Source of the DNA: an uncultured Clostridia bacterium
Lineage (GTDB): Bacteria; Bacillota; Clostridia; TANB77; CAG-508
DNA length: 61,315 nt
Direction: 5' to 3'
Assembly (NCBI GenBank): GCA_944387445.1
Contig: CALXEX010000008.1
Location: forward strand, 1 to 61,315
Shown here: in pieces, positions 37,389 through 46,233 of the stretch
How positions within the stretch are numbered: the stretch's first letter is position 1
Layout: every line of letters starts with the position of its first letter
Made by a program: the position numbers and the translations under genes
Notes under the pieces: model-generated
The model's database searches: none
Told to the model about the DNA's origin: nothing
Seen by the model: the letters and a program-made list of their open reading frames with translations, nothing else

Positions 37389-37427
37389 ATCACATATAAA
37401 GGATTTTTTAAAACCTTATATGTGATT
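37389..37427 (-). terminator. rdgB terminator overlapping the stop codon
   Basis: AATCACATATAAGG and CCTTTATATGTGATT pair with one bulge and end in TTTTTTAG; the first arm includes the last codons of rdgB. Confidence 0.75.
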
Positions 37428-37997
37428 TTCTAATTTTGTTAATAAATCTTGTAAAGCCAATTTTCTATGACTTATTTGATTTTTTTCTTCTTTTGATAAT
37501 TCAGCACATGTTCTACCGTCTTCTAGTTCGAAGATTTCATCAAATCCAAATCCATTATCCCCTCTTGGTTTTTCTGCAATTTTACCTTTTATTTCTCCTT
37601 TTCCAATGACATAATTTCCATTTTCATAATAGGTGATACAACATTTCACACTTGCTTTTCGTTCTGTACCTTTTAAGTCTTTCATTTTTTCTAAAATATA
37701 TTGGTTTCTTTCTTTTGCTGTTGCATTTTCTCCTAAAAACCTAGCAGTATGAACACCTGGCCAACCATCATATATATCAATACATAGACCACTATCATCT
37801 GCTATACAGGGCATATGTAAAATTTCTGAAATCTCTTGCGCCTTTTTTAAAGAATTTCCTTCAAATGTATCTTTATCTTCTTCTACTTCGACTTTACAAT
37901 TTACATCTTTTAATGATACTAATTGATATTCTTTTAATATATCTTTTATCTCTTTTAATTTTCCCTCATTATTTGTCGCTACAACAACTGGTTTCAT
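37416..37997 (-). CDS. rdgB: XTP/dITP diphosphatase (RdgB/HAM1)
   Basis: This enzyme hydrolyses non-canonical purine nucleotides (XTP, dITP) to monophosphates and so keeps them out of DNA and RNA. The 193-residue protein has the family start VVATNNEGKLKEIKDIL, FEGNSLKKAQEI, the catalytic ADDSGLCIDIYDGWPGVH block (about 66-83), ARFLGENATAKERN, and the late RGDNGFGFDEIF and SHRKLAL motifs. The start codon overlaps the stop of the upstream tandem-repeat gene (ATGA-type overlap), so they are translationally coupled. Confidence 0.97.
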   Translation of the reverse strand: MKPVVVATNNEGKLKEIKDILKEYQLVSLKDVNCKVEVEEDKDTFEGNSLKKAQEISEILHMPCIADDSGLCIDIYDGWPGVHTARFLGENATAKERNQYILEKMKDLKGTERKASVKCCITYYENGNYVIGKGEIKGKIAEKPRGDNGFGFDEIFELEDGRTCAELSKEEKNQISHRKLALQDLLTKLENHI

Positions 37998-38626
37998 TAT
38001 CTTTCTTCTTCCTTTTTTTCATTATTTTTCTTGTCATGGTATTTTAATACTTCATCTATATCTTCTCTTTTATCTAATTCTCTACATATTGTTTTTAAAG
38101 TTTCTTCTGTTCCATCATATTGATCATTAATATATCCTAAAACTTCTTCGTATCTTACATTTTCTATCCTGTCTTTTTCTGATATTTGGCATAAATCCTT
38201 TTGTTTTTTGACTTCGTCCAAGTATGTTGCTAATCTATTTAATTTTGCATATACCTGTGTATTGTTTTCGTTAATTGCTCTATAGGATAATATTTTTATG
38301 TAAGAAGTTACTTCTCTATATTTTTGCTGTGCTTCTATCTTTTTTCTTTTCTCTATTTCTCTGCATATTGCATTTAGAGATGCTTCTGTTCCATCATATG
38401 TCTTATTTATATATTTTAATAATTCTTCATATTTTACATTTTCTGTTCTCTTTTTTTCTGATAGCATACATAGATGGCTTTGTGCTCTCGTTTTTTCTAA
38501 ATATTTTTCTAAGTTTCTTAAATTTTCATATACTTCTTGTTTTCCTTCTCCTCTTGCTCTAATCGATAAAACTTGTACAAATGAAATTAGTTCTCTATAT
38601 TTTTGCTCTGCTGTTTTCTTTTTCAT
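37997..38626 (-). CDS. Tandem-repeat helical protein, coupled to rdgB
   Basis: I do not recognise the family. From the ATG at 38624-38626 (AGAAGGAGAG 5 bases upstream) it is about 209 residues, made of two copies of a roughly 93-residue unit. Each unit has QKYRE, a helix with RA.NE.. or RA.GE.., a leucine-rich helix ending KYLEK or TYLDE, an LC..SEK motif, ENV.YEE.L.YIN, then YDGTE..L..ICRE. The copies begin at about residues 4 and 98. The protein is soluble and all-helical by composition. Its stop overlaps the rdgB start, suggesting a related expression need but not a known function. Confidence 0.65.
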   Translation of the reverse strand: MKKKTAEQKYRELISFVQVLSIRARGEGKQEVYENLRNLEKYLEKTRAQSHLCMLSEKKRTENVKYEELLKYINKTYDGTEASLNAICREIEKRKKIEAQQKYREVTSYIKILSYRAINENNTQVYAKLNRLATYLDEVKKQKDLCQISEKDRIENVRYEEVLGYINDQYDGTEETLKTICRELDKREDIDEVLKYHDKKNNEKKEEER

Positions 38627-38817
38627 CTTTTCTCTCCTTCTTATATTCTTTATCATAACAGATTTTTTCCGATATTTCAAGGTTTACGTTATTTTTTAAA
38701 ATTTTAGGATGCTATAAACAACTATTTCTTGTACACTATATTATACTTTTCACATCTTTTCAAATTAAAAATACACAAAATGCTAAAACCTCCGAATTTC
38801 CAAAATTCATGAAAGCA

Positions 38818-38846
38818 TTGAAAAATCTGGAAAATTGTGATATAAT
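38818..38846 (+). promoter_or_regulatory. SigA-type promoter of the 38882-40555 gene
   Basis: TTGAAA (38818-38823) and TATAAT (38841-38846) are 17 bases apart with TG one base before the -10 box; the start codon is about 35 bases further on. Confidence 0.75.
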
Positions 38847-38881
38847 CATCTAAATTTGCATTTGTGAAAGGAGACCTCATT

Positions 38882-40555
38882 ATGAGAGAAGAAACAAGTA
38901 AGCCAAAAATGACAAAAGAAGAACTTGCAAAATTTTGGAAAGATTATTATGATTGGATAAATTCTACTTATCCTGTAGAACATTTTGAAATTCAAGGTAA
39001 TAATGGTGAATTGCTTTCTTTTTATCGTGGAGCTAAGAGATATAAAGATGATTCTCCTAAAATTTATTATTATTTAAAAGATTCGGGTTATCAGAAAGCC
39101 TATGAAGAACGAAAAAAGCAACATTTATTAGGTGAAGAAAGTTCTAGTGAAGATATAAATCAAGTTTTTCCATCCAAAGCTTTTATATGTATAAATACTG
39201 ATGAAAAATGTTTCAACTTTGGTGTTTACGAAAATTCTGAAGGAAAAGGTTATGGTAGAACCATTTATGACAATTATTTACAGGTTTTAGAACGATTAAA
39301 CATTCCTGATAAAGAACAATATGAATTAGCTGTACGTGGTAGTTCAGACCACACTTTTTTAAAAAGAATGCAAACAGAAAAATTAGTTTCAAAAGCCTGT
39401 GGCAAACCAGATGAAGAAAAAGCTTTACAACTGCTTGCAGAATTTTCGGAATATCCTAATACTATGAAATTTAGTGAATTAAATACCATTATTCAGTATG
39501 CTATCAATTCAAATATCCCTACTTCAACAATTGCCACAGCCATAAATGATAATGGATTTAATATATTTTACACTACTATTAATGGTACACCTAATTTTGA
39601 AAAAGCAGATGTTGAGAAATTTAAATCTTTTGGTATTACTGGGCTAAAGCCTACTTCTTTGCACCGCCATTTTATGAGAAATAGAAGCTTTGGATTTTTA
39701 AAACTTTTAGATAACATTGATACAGATGATGCTACATTAGAATTTAGAAGAATTTTCGAAGAAGTAAAAGCACAACACGAAAAAGAGAAAGATGATGGTA
39801 GCGATCCAACATATCAAACTATAAAAAATTATGGCGTAGCAGAACATATTCTCTTAAATTGGCACCATTTTGGATTATTGTTAAAAAATGTAAATTCAAA
39901 TATACAAAATATTGTCAAAAAAGGTGCTATCAATATGTTTGGTAAATTTGACCCAGAGCATGAAAAGGAATGGCACGATCAAGATGTCGATTATAACTCA
40001 TTACAAACCTTTAGAATGTTAAGAGAAGCTAAATTAATGGATAAAGATACTTACATTGCTTTATATCAAAAAGCACTTAATCGTAATTATAGTTTTCAAA
40101 AATTTGAAAAAGCATTCGGCAAATTTATTCATAGAGACGAAAGAGAAAAAGCAAGAGAAGAAATTCGTAGAGATGCTTTCTATCCATCTCCTAGAGGATT
40201 TTGGCAAAAATCTTCTATTCAAGGGAAACCATATAAAATCGTAAGAATTCCAATTTCAAAAAAAGTTGCTAACGGCGGTAATGTTAGAAATTCATTAGAA
40301 CAAAAAATCTTAAAGCAAGGTATAGCTGAAGAAACAAAAATTAGAACAGATATGGTTGGTAGAGATAAAGATGGAAATACTATTTTAGTAGATAATTTGA
40401 AAGATTGGTTATTTGGAGTCCCTGGAGCATCTGGAAATTTACATTTAGAAGGAAATTCAATAGCAACTTTACCACCACAAACACCCGATTTTGCAGTTAA
40501 ATTGATTAAAGATGCTTTTAGAGATATAGAATATCCAAAATCAGATGGAAGATAA
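38882..40555 (+). CDS. Large hypothetical cytoplasmic protein (557 aa)
   Basis: Unrecognised soluble protein with no signal peptide or membrane helix. I chose the ATG at 38882, which has AAAGGAGAC 6 bases upstream. The N-terminal 170 residues are alpha/beta with many aromatic residues (FWKDYYDWINSTYPVEHFE, FICINTDEKCFNFGVYENS). The middle is helical, and the C-terminal part has SPRGFWQKSSIQGKPYKIV and an extended, glycine- and proline-containing tail (WLFGVPGASGNLHLEGN). It has its own promoter and a strong terminator. The two minus-strand genes converging on it are also unknown acidic or helical proteins. The three may be functionally linked, but only proximity says so. Confidence 0.7.
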   Translation: MREETSKPKMTKEELAKFWKDYYDWINSTYPVEHFEIQGNNGELLSFYRGAKRYKDDSPKIYYYLKDSGYQKAYEERKKQHLLGEESSSEDINQVFPSKAFICINTDEKCFNFGVYENSEGKGYGRTIYDNYLQVLERLNIPDKEQYELAVRGSSDHTFLKRMQTEKLVSKACGKPDEEKALQLLAEFSEYPNTMKFSELNTIIQYAINSNIPTSTIATAINDNGFNIFYTTINGTPNFEKADVEKFKSFGITGLKPTSLHRHFMRNRSFGFLKLLDNIDTDDATLEFRRIFEEVKAQHEKEKDDGSDPTYQTIKNYGVAEHILLNWHHFGLLLKNVNSNIQNIVKKGAINMFGKFDPEHEKEWHDQDVDYNSLQTFRMLREAKLMDKDTYIALYQKALNRNYSFQKFEKAFGKFIHRDEREKAREEIRRDAFYPSPRGFWQKSSIQGKPYKIVRIPISKKVANGGNVRNSLEQKILKQGIAEETKIRTDMVGRDKDGNTILVDNLKDWLFGVPGASGNLHLEGNSIATLPPQTPDFAVKLIKDAFRDIEYPKSDGR

Positions 40556-40578
40556 AAATCTCCCATCTGATTTTTTTG
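40542..40578 (+). terminator. Terminator of the 38882-40555 gene
   Basis: CAGATGG and CCATCTG close a 14-base loop and are followed by ATTTTTTTG. The first arm lies in the last codons of the gene. Confidence 0.85.
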
Positions 40579-40624
40579 TATGAATATCCTATATTTCTTA
40601 CAACTCATTTTACTTTTAAAAAAT

Positions 40625-41077
40625 TTAATGATGAAAAATATTTTTTAAACTCTTAATAAATTTAACAAAGAAATTTTCTTTTTTCTCCATTAATGCCTTC
40701 TCATTTTTTACAATATTCTCTTCTATTTTATTTTCTTGAATATGTCCTTTAAACATATTATCTGGATTATATTTTTCTCTTAATACATCTTGATATTTTC
40801 TTTCATTTTCTGAATATAATTCTAATAATTCTTTTTTATGTTTTTCATCTTTACACCAATAATTATAATTTATCACAGCTAAAATAGCTAATGTCTCCTC
40901 TTTCAAATTTTGTTCTTTTAATGGCTTATCTGAAACAATTTTCTTAAAATAATCTTTTGATTTCTCTTTACTAAATAGCTCTTTTAATTTTGATGGTATT
41001 TCATCTAAATATTTTTTATCCATTAAATTCAAAACAGCATCTACCTCTGCATATGCTTCCATTGTAGATTGATTCAT
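40625..41077 (-). CDS. Hypothetical helical protein (150 aa)
   Basis: Soluble, strongly helical protein beginning MNQSTMEAYAEVDAVLNLM, with a FSKEKSKDYFKKIVSDKPL stretch and a tryptophan/tyrosine-rich centre (INYNYWCKDEKHKK). The C-terminal 20 residues form a basic amphipathic helix (FFVKFIKSLKNIFHH) that could bind membrane. AGGGGGAATTC precedes the ATG. I have seen this kind of protein annotated as hypothetical in gut Clostridia and assign no role. It follows the 41092-41826 gene by 14 bases, so they form an operon. Confidence 0.65.
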   Translation of the reverse strand: MNQSTMEAYAEVDAVLNLMDKKYLDEIPSKLKELFSKEKSKDYFKKIVSDKPLKEQNLKEETLAILAVINYNYWCKDEKHKKELLELYSENERKYQDVLREKYNPDNMFKGHIQENKIEENIVKNEKALMEKKENFFVKFIKSLKNIFHH

Positions 41078-41091
41078 CTGAATTCCCCCTG

Positions 41092-41826
41092 TTAATCATT
41101 TATTTTTTCTTCTGCACCACGTTCTTGTTTTCCAGCTTCTTTCATTGTACTAGTAGCCTCTCTAAATTTCCCTAATCCAACACCGCTTGATGCATCTTCA
41201 ATATCTTGTGGTGTTATTCCTTCTCGTTCTGCTTCTTTTTCTAAAACAAAAGCAATTTGCTGAATATATGCACTAATAAATGAAGGATTGAAAAGTAATT
41301 GTTCTGGAAAATCTTCAAGTCTTATTCCTTTTTCTAACATCATTTTAGCTACATCTTCAGGCTCTAAATATGGCCTATCTTTTTCATCAAAATATTCAAG
41401 AATATTACCATCCAATAAATGTCCTTCATATTTTAAATCATTTTCTGTCGGTTTACACTCAAATAGTTCCACGCTATCTATATCAATTGCACATCCTGGA
41501 TTATTTTGGATGTACTCACCTACTTCTTCTAATGTATATTTATCCTGAATGATCTTTGACCATATTTGTTTACTATCATCTATCAATTTATTCCAGTCTT
41601 CATGTTCCTCTAAAGAACTTATATATTCCCACCTTGCATCCTCATAGTCCTCATAGGTATCCCTATCATATGGTTCCTCAAATAGGTCGTCTGGAGTCTC
41701 AGGTATTGACACTCCTGCTTTATCCATGTCAGCGTCTACTTTTTTGTTTATTCTTTCTCCTTCTTTTACAGCTTGAATTATAGTTTTTATTGCAGTTATC
41801 CTTTTTTCTTTTTCTTGTTCTTCCAT
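41092..41826 (-). CDS. Hypothetical acidic protein (244 aa)
   Basis: Soluble and very acidic, with no recognised domain. From the ATG at 41824-41826 (AAAGGAGAG 6 bases upstream) it starts with a charged helix (MEEQEKEKRITAIKTIIQA), then a Glu/Asp/Tyr-rich segment (about 45-75), and later LFECKPTENDLKYEGH and YLEPEDVAKMMLEKGIRLE. The frame extends to 41874 without a better site. It pairs with the downstream 40625-41077 gene and converges on the large unknown gene at 38.9 kb. Confidence 0.65.
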   Translation of the reverse strand: MEEQEKEKRITAIKTIIQAVKEGERINKKVDADMDKAGVSIPETPDDLFEEPYDRDTYEDYEDARWEYISSLEEHEDWNKLIDDSKQIWSKIIQDKYTLEEVGEYIQNNPGCAIDIDSVELFECKPTENDLKYEGHLLDGNILEYFDEKDRPYLEPEDVAKMMLEKGIRLEDFPEQLLFNPSFISAYIQQIAFVLEKEAEREGITPQDIEDASSGVGLGKFREATSTMKEAGKQERGAEEKIND

Positions 41827-41991
41827 AACTAACTCTCCTTTTACTTTTTTTAATAAGCTAACATATAACATCATCTAATATTATTTTAGCATATATTCTT
41901 TTTTTAGACAATATCTTTTACAATAAATGTAATAAAAAGGAAAGAATAATTTCTCTCCTTTTTATTATTTTCTTTTACTTATTATAAAGAC

Positions 41992-44829
41992 TTACCAATT
42001 AAATTCACCAATTTTATAAACCTTATCTTTATATTTTTCCATTGCTAATTCGATAATCGGTGTATTTGTATTTTTATCTTCTAACCCTACACATAAACTA
42101 TATCTCTTATTGTTTTCTAAATCATCCATATCTATCTGTAAATTGATATTTTTTGTTTCTTCTGGCAATATACTTTGTGGGCTAAAATCTACTGCTACTA
42201 CTTTTGATACCATTTCACCATTTTCATCATAAATATATATTGCTAATTGTGTATCTGTGTATATTGGAGCTATTCCATCATTTTTCATATTTAAAGATAT
42301 ATTTAATTTTTCAGCATTTTGTCTTTCTATTGTGGCTGTTTCGATATATAGTCTATGCCCTAATGTCTTTAAAATCTCATTCATCTGACGTTTGTATTTT
42401 CCCTCTTCTACCTCATCAATAATAATCTTTGGTCCAATAAAAGATTGGTGAGATTGTTTTAATAATAATAATGTAATATCTAAATGATCTTTTAAGAAAT
42501 AGTCATTACTATAACTAGATGCAAATTCTCCACCTATTGGCATTGTTTTCCACCTATCTAAATTGTTAGCCAAATCTTCTTTTTCTGTTTGTTCCCAAAG
42601 TCCTTTTCCTGTCATTCCTTCAAACCAATATTCTGTTTCTTCTTGGTCCCCTGCCATATCATTATATAGACCAAAATTATATTCTTTCGCTTCTTTTAAA
42701 GAATATCTCATTAATAATTTAGCATTTTTTAGATTTTGTATATATGGTTCTACATACTGAATTCTTATTTCATAATCTGGGAACTTCTCAACTCCTTCTT
42801 CATGGTTTACATGCCATTCTCCCCAGTGTCCTAAACTTCCTAATTCTATATATAAGAAAAAGTCATCATTCCCATATCTTTTTGCAAATGCTTCTATTGC
42901 TTTTTTATGATATTCTATTAATATCTGATTATTATAATTTGGTGAAAATCCTTTTCCATAACTTGTATTATACCATGTTCCTTCTCTATTTATTTTTTCA
43001 TATAACCAATTTGGAATATCTTTATGTGACTCATTAGATGGATAGTCCATATAAAATCTAAATACTGCCTGTCTTCCTTGTTCTTTATATTCTTGTATAT
43101 GATTTTTAGTTTCAAATGTTTCATAATCGTATTGTCCTTCTCGTGGCTCCCATTCAGCCCAAGACAAATCAATATAAACTAATTTTGTGTTCATATTTAA
43201 TGTTTCTTCATTTTTTGCCCATGGTGCTAATCCTACTCCTGGATTACTTAATATCTCATCCGTTTTTTTCGGTGTAAATGTTTGTATGGAAACTCTTCCT
43301 CCTTCATAAAAATTAACTGCTAGAACGCAAATTAATATGGCAATCGTTCCTATGTTTACTATTCTATTGATTAACTTCTTTTTATATATTTTTTTGAGTT
43401 TTAATGATGCCTTTTTTATGAATATATATACTGTATTTCTAGTGTTTTTTTCTTTTTTATTTAATATATTATATTCTAAATTATCTAGATAATTTTCTAA
43501 TCTCCTTACTCCTACTATTGCCATTGTTGCTCCACCTAACATGACACCTACTCCTAAGAAAGATATATCTAAAAATAATGTTAATATCGTTCCTAATGTA
43601 GTAACCGTTAAAAATAGAATAGAAGTAATTAATGCTCCTTTATTATCTGCAAAATATAATTGTAATTGTAAAATCACATTTCCAATTGCTTGTAAAGCAT
43701 ATCCTAAGCATAAAACCTTAAAAATTTCAATCATACTTTGCGTCATTCCAATATTGATGTCTGAAAAAAATTTACTTAAAACAATTACAAATAATAAAGT
43801 AATAACAATTTGTCTGATAATCAAATTTCTCAATTCTACTTTTAAAGTTGAAATCATTTCGTTTTTAGCTAAATGTAATTCCTGATAATTTCCAGATGAG
43901 TTAATTAATTTAAAATATCTTGCATATTTTTTGTAAAAATTGGGTTCTAATATGGCTATAAATGTTATACTGGTAATTAATGTTGAGAAATATGCCAGTA
44001 TTGATGGAAAATCATAACTCGGAGAACTATGAATAAGTCCTTGGATTTCATATCCATAACTACTACTAAACCACATAATATAGAAATGTATTAGTGTGCC
44101 AATGGTTGTAAATAGTCCTGTTAAAGCCAATTCTGGATATTTAGAAAACCATTTTAAAAATTCATAAGTATTTTTATCTTTACTATTAAATTCTTTCTGC
44201 AAAAGATTCACCAAAAAGCTTAAAACAAATCCATAACTCATAATGATAATTAATAGCATGATTTCCATATTCATTGTTTTAATATTATATAAAAATAATA
44301 ATACTAGAACAGATAATATAATAGATAATAAAAAGGCAATTGTTATTTTTTTATAATGTTTTAATATGGTTACATATAATGTAACCGTCCAAGTACTAAC
44401 AAGTTCTATTAGTAATATCACCAGAAGAATACTATCACTTATCTCTACTTTAGATATCATTAATATAGGTACAAAAATTAATATAGAAAGTGGAATAATA
44501 ATAGCATTTACACCCCAAAATGATGGTAATATATTTTCTTCTTTTTTGGTATAAATTAAATCTGATATATATCTTGATAATACTAATGAAAAAAAGCCAA
44601 ATATTATCATAGATAAAAATACTGTATTTGTAATATACCCTGTAAATCTTTGAGAAATTTGATTGTCCTGTCCTAATATCCTAGCAATTGTTTGTATTAA
44701 AAATAATAATACAAAGCCTAAAATCATTGAACCTAAACAAGAACTCGTTGTATAAAAATATCCACTTATCTTACTAAAAAAACTTTTTTTATTTATTAAT
44801 TTATTTAGTTCAAATCCTATTCCTGCCAA
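41992..44829 (-). CDS. pelG: PelG membrane transporter fused to a DUF4832-like hydrolase-fold domain
   Basis: PelG is the polytopic membrane protein (MATE/MOP superfamily) thought to export Pel polysaccharide with PelD and PelE. Residues about 1-465 are a complete PelG, starting MAGIGFELNKLINK and with about 12 membrane segments. Another membrane helix (about 490-510) follows, and then an extracellular domain (about 520-945) of the DUF4832/GH-A barrel type: LSNPGVGLAPWAKN, YIDLSWAEWEPREGQYDYE, a Glu-bearing strand YIELGSLGHWGEWH (about 662-675), and a C-terminal beta-sandwich. Ordinary PelG is about 460 residues, so the second half is an addition. Its start overlaps the pelF stop by 13 bases. 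The fused domain may trim or bind Pel; its activity is inference. Confidence 0.85.
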   Translation of the reverse strand: MAGIGFELNKLINKKSFFSKISGYFYTTSSCLGSMILGFVLLFLIQTIARILGQDNQISQRFTGYITNTVFLSMIIFGFFSLVLSRYISDLIYTKKEENILPSFWGVNAIIIPLSILIFVPILMISKVEISDSILLVILLIELVSTWTVTLYVTILKHYKKITIAFLLSIILSVLVLLFLYNIKTMNMEIMLLIIIMSYGFVLSFLVNLLQKEFNSKDKNTYEFLKWFSKYPELALTGLFTTIGTLIHFYIMWFSSSYGYEIQGLIHSSPSYDFPSILAYFSTLITSITFIAILEPNFYKKYARYFKLINSSGNYQELHLAKNEMISTLKVELRNLIIRQIVITLLFVIVLSKFFSDINIGMTQSMIEIFKVLCLGYALQAIGNVILQLQLYFADNKGALITSILFLTVTTLGTILTLFLDISFLGVGVMLGGATMAIVGVRRLENYLDNLEYNILNKKEKNTRNTVYIFIKKASLKLKKIYKKKLINRIVNIGTIAILICVLAVNFYEGGRVSIQTFTPKKTDEILSNPGVGLAPWAKNEETLNMNTKLVYIDLSWAEWEPREGQYDYETFETKNHIQEYKEQGRQAVFRFYMDYPSNESHKDIPNWLYEKINREGTWYNTSYGKGFSPNYNNQILIEYHKKAIEAFAKRYGNDDFFLYIELGSLGHWGEWHVNHEEGVEKFPDYEIRIQYVEPYIQNLKNAKLLMRYSLKEAKEYNFGLYNDMAGDQEETEYWFEGMTGKGLWEQTEKEDLANNLDRWKTMPIGGEFASSYSNDYFLKDHLDITLLLLKQSHQSFIGPKIIIDEVEEGKYKRQMNEILKTLGHRLYIETATIERQNAEKLNISLNMKNDGIAPIYTDTQLAIYIYDENGEMVSKVVAVDFSPQSILPEETKNINLQIDMDDLENNKRYSLCVGLEDKNTNTPIIELAMEKYKDKVYKIGEFNW

Positions 44830-46229
44830 TTTTTTAACCCCTTTTCATATAAATCAAAATAGCTTTCTATCATTTTGTCATATGTATAACATTTTTTTAC
44901 TCTTTTGAGTCCATTTTCTCCATATTCTATACGTTTATCCGTATTCTTGATCAAGTAAATCATTGCTTTTGCTATCCCAGAGATATCCATAGGCGTGCAA
45001 CATATTCCTGCTTTTCCTATTTCATCATGATTGCCATTAACTAATTCTTTACAACAGCCTACATTTGTACATACAACTGGCCTTCTAGCTGCAAAAGACT
45101 CTAATATCGTAAGTGGCTGACCTTCAGAAATACTTGTTAGTATGGTAAAGTCCATCTTAACCATGTATTCAATCGGATTAACTTGTCCATAAATGGTTAC
45201 ATATTCTTTTATACCTAATGACTCTATAATTTCTAAACATTCTTTTTTATATTCTTTATCATTTGTTGCTCCAAAAATATGTAATCTTGCATTATCACAC
45301 TTAGCATGTGCTTCATAGAATGAATATAATAATGTTTTTACATCTTTTATTCTAGAAAATCTAATAAAGGCTCCTATATCAATATTTCCATTATCCTTTT
45401 TTAATGGTAAATTTTCATACTGTTCATAATGTATCCCATTAGGAATAACAACACATTTATTTCTATCGCAACCTAAAGATATTTGTGTAGCTTTAGCTAC
45501 TTGGAATAAAGATGTCACAAATGTTGCTCTTTTATATGCAATACCTGAAATATTATAAAAAAATTGTATCCATATTTTTTTCATGTTTTCATCTAACCAA
45601 TTACAAGCTAATAATTCTTCTTCTCTTTCTCTTGGATATATTCCATGTTCTGTTAAAATAAAAGGCTTATTGGTTTTATATTGTGCTAACGCTCCTAAAA
45701 TCCCTGCATAACCAGTAGATGCAGAATGAAATATATCTACATCTGGTAATTCAATTGATAATAATTGTAATAAAGGTTTTAGCATAGATTTAATTCCAAA
45801 AAATACTTCAATAAATCCATTTCCTTTTAATTCCTTTTTAGCAATTCCTTTTATTAGTTGTAAATATTGCTTACCTTCAAAAAATGCATTTACATTCCAA
45901 TTTGGATTTTTGGTTTCATTAAATATATTTTTCCAATTTACTTTTTGTCCTAAGACCAATTTTTTCACTTCTTTTAAAAATATATCTGAACACTGCCATT
46001 TCTTTATTTGTATACCATTTTTTAATTCATCATCCAAAAATAATTCTTGTATTTTTATTACATTTTTAGGTATATCATATACAAATTTACCTTTATCTTT
46101 CTTGTTTGCACCAATTGTTAATAATATGAATTCATGTTCTGGTTTAGATAAAATGTATTGATTCACCCATGTTGATACTCCCCCATATACATATGGATAA
46201 CATCCTTCTAATATAAAACAAATCTTCAT
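44817..46229 (-). CDS. pelF: PelF glycosyltransferase (GT4)
   Basis: PelF is the cytoplasmic glycosyltransferase that polymerises Pel from UDP-GalNAc/GlcNAc. The 470-residue protein has the PelF start MKICFILEGCYPYVYGGVS, the DUF3492 N-terminal region typical of PelF (about 1-270, with FILTEHGIYPREREEELL) and a GT4 C-terminal domain with VVIPNGIHYEQYENLP, IGAFIRFSRIKDVKTLL, and the EX7E-type nucleotide-binding block TSISEGQPLTILESFAARR (about 385-403). It sits between pelA-like and pelG, in the order known from Gram-positive pel loci. Confidence 0.93.
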   Translation of the reverse strand: MKICFILEGCYPYVYGGVSTWVNQYILSKPEHEFILLTIGANKKDKGKFVYDIPKNVIKIQELFLDDELKNGIQIKKWQCSDIFLKEVKKLVLGQKVNWKNIFNETKNPNWNVNAFFEGKQYLQLIKGIAKKELKGNGFIEVFFGIKSMLKPLLQLLSIELPDVDIFHSASTGYAGILGALAQYKTNKPFILTEHGIYPREREEELLACNWLDENMKKIWIQFFYNISGIAYKRATFVTSLFQVAKATQISLGCDRNKCVVIPNGIHYEQYENLPLKKDNGNIDIGAFIRFSRIKDVKTLLYSFYEAHAKCDNARLHIFGATNDKEYKKECLEIIESLGIKEYVTIYGQVNPIEYMVKMDFTILTSISEGQPLTILESFAARRPVVCTNVGCCKELVNGNHDEIGKAGICCTPMDISGIAKAMIYLIKNTDKRIEYGENGLKRVKKCYTYDKMIESYFDLYEKGLKNWQE

Positions 46230-46233
46230 AATC

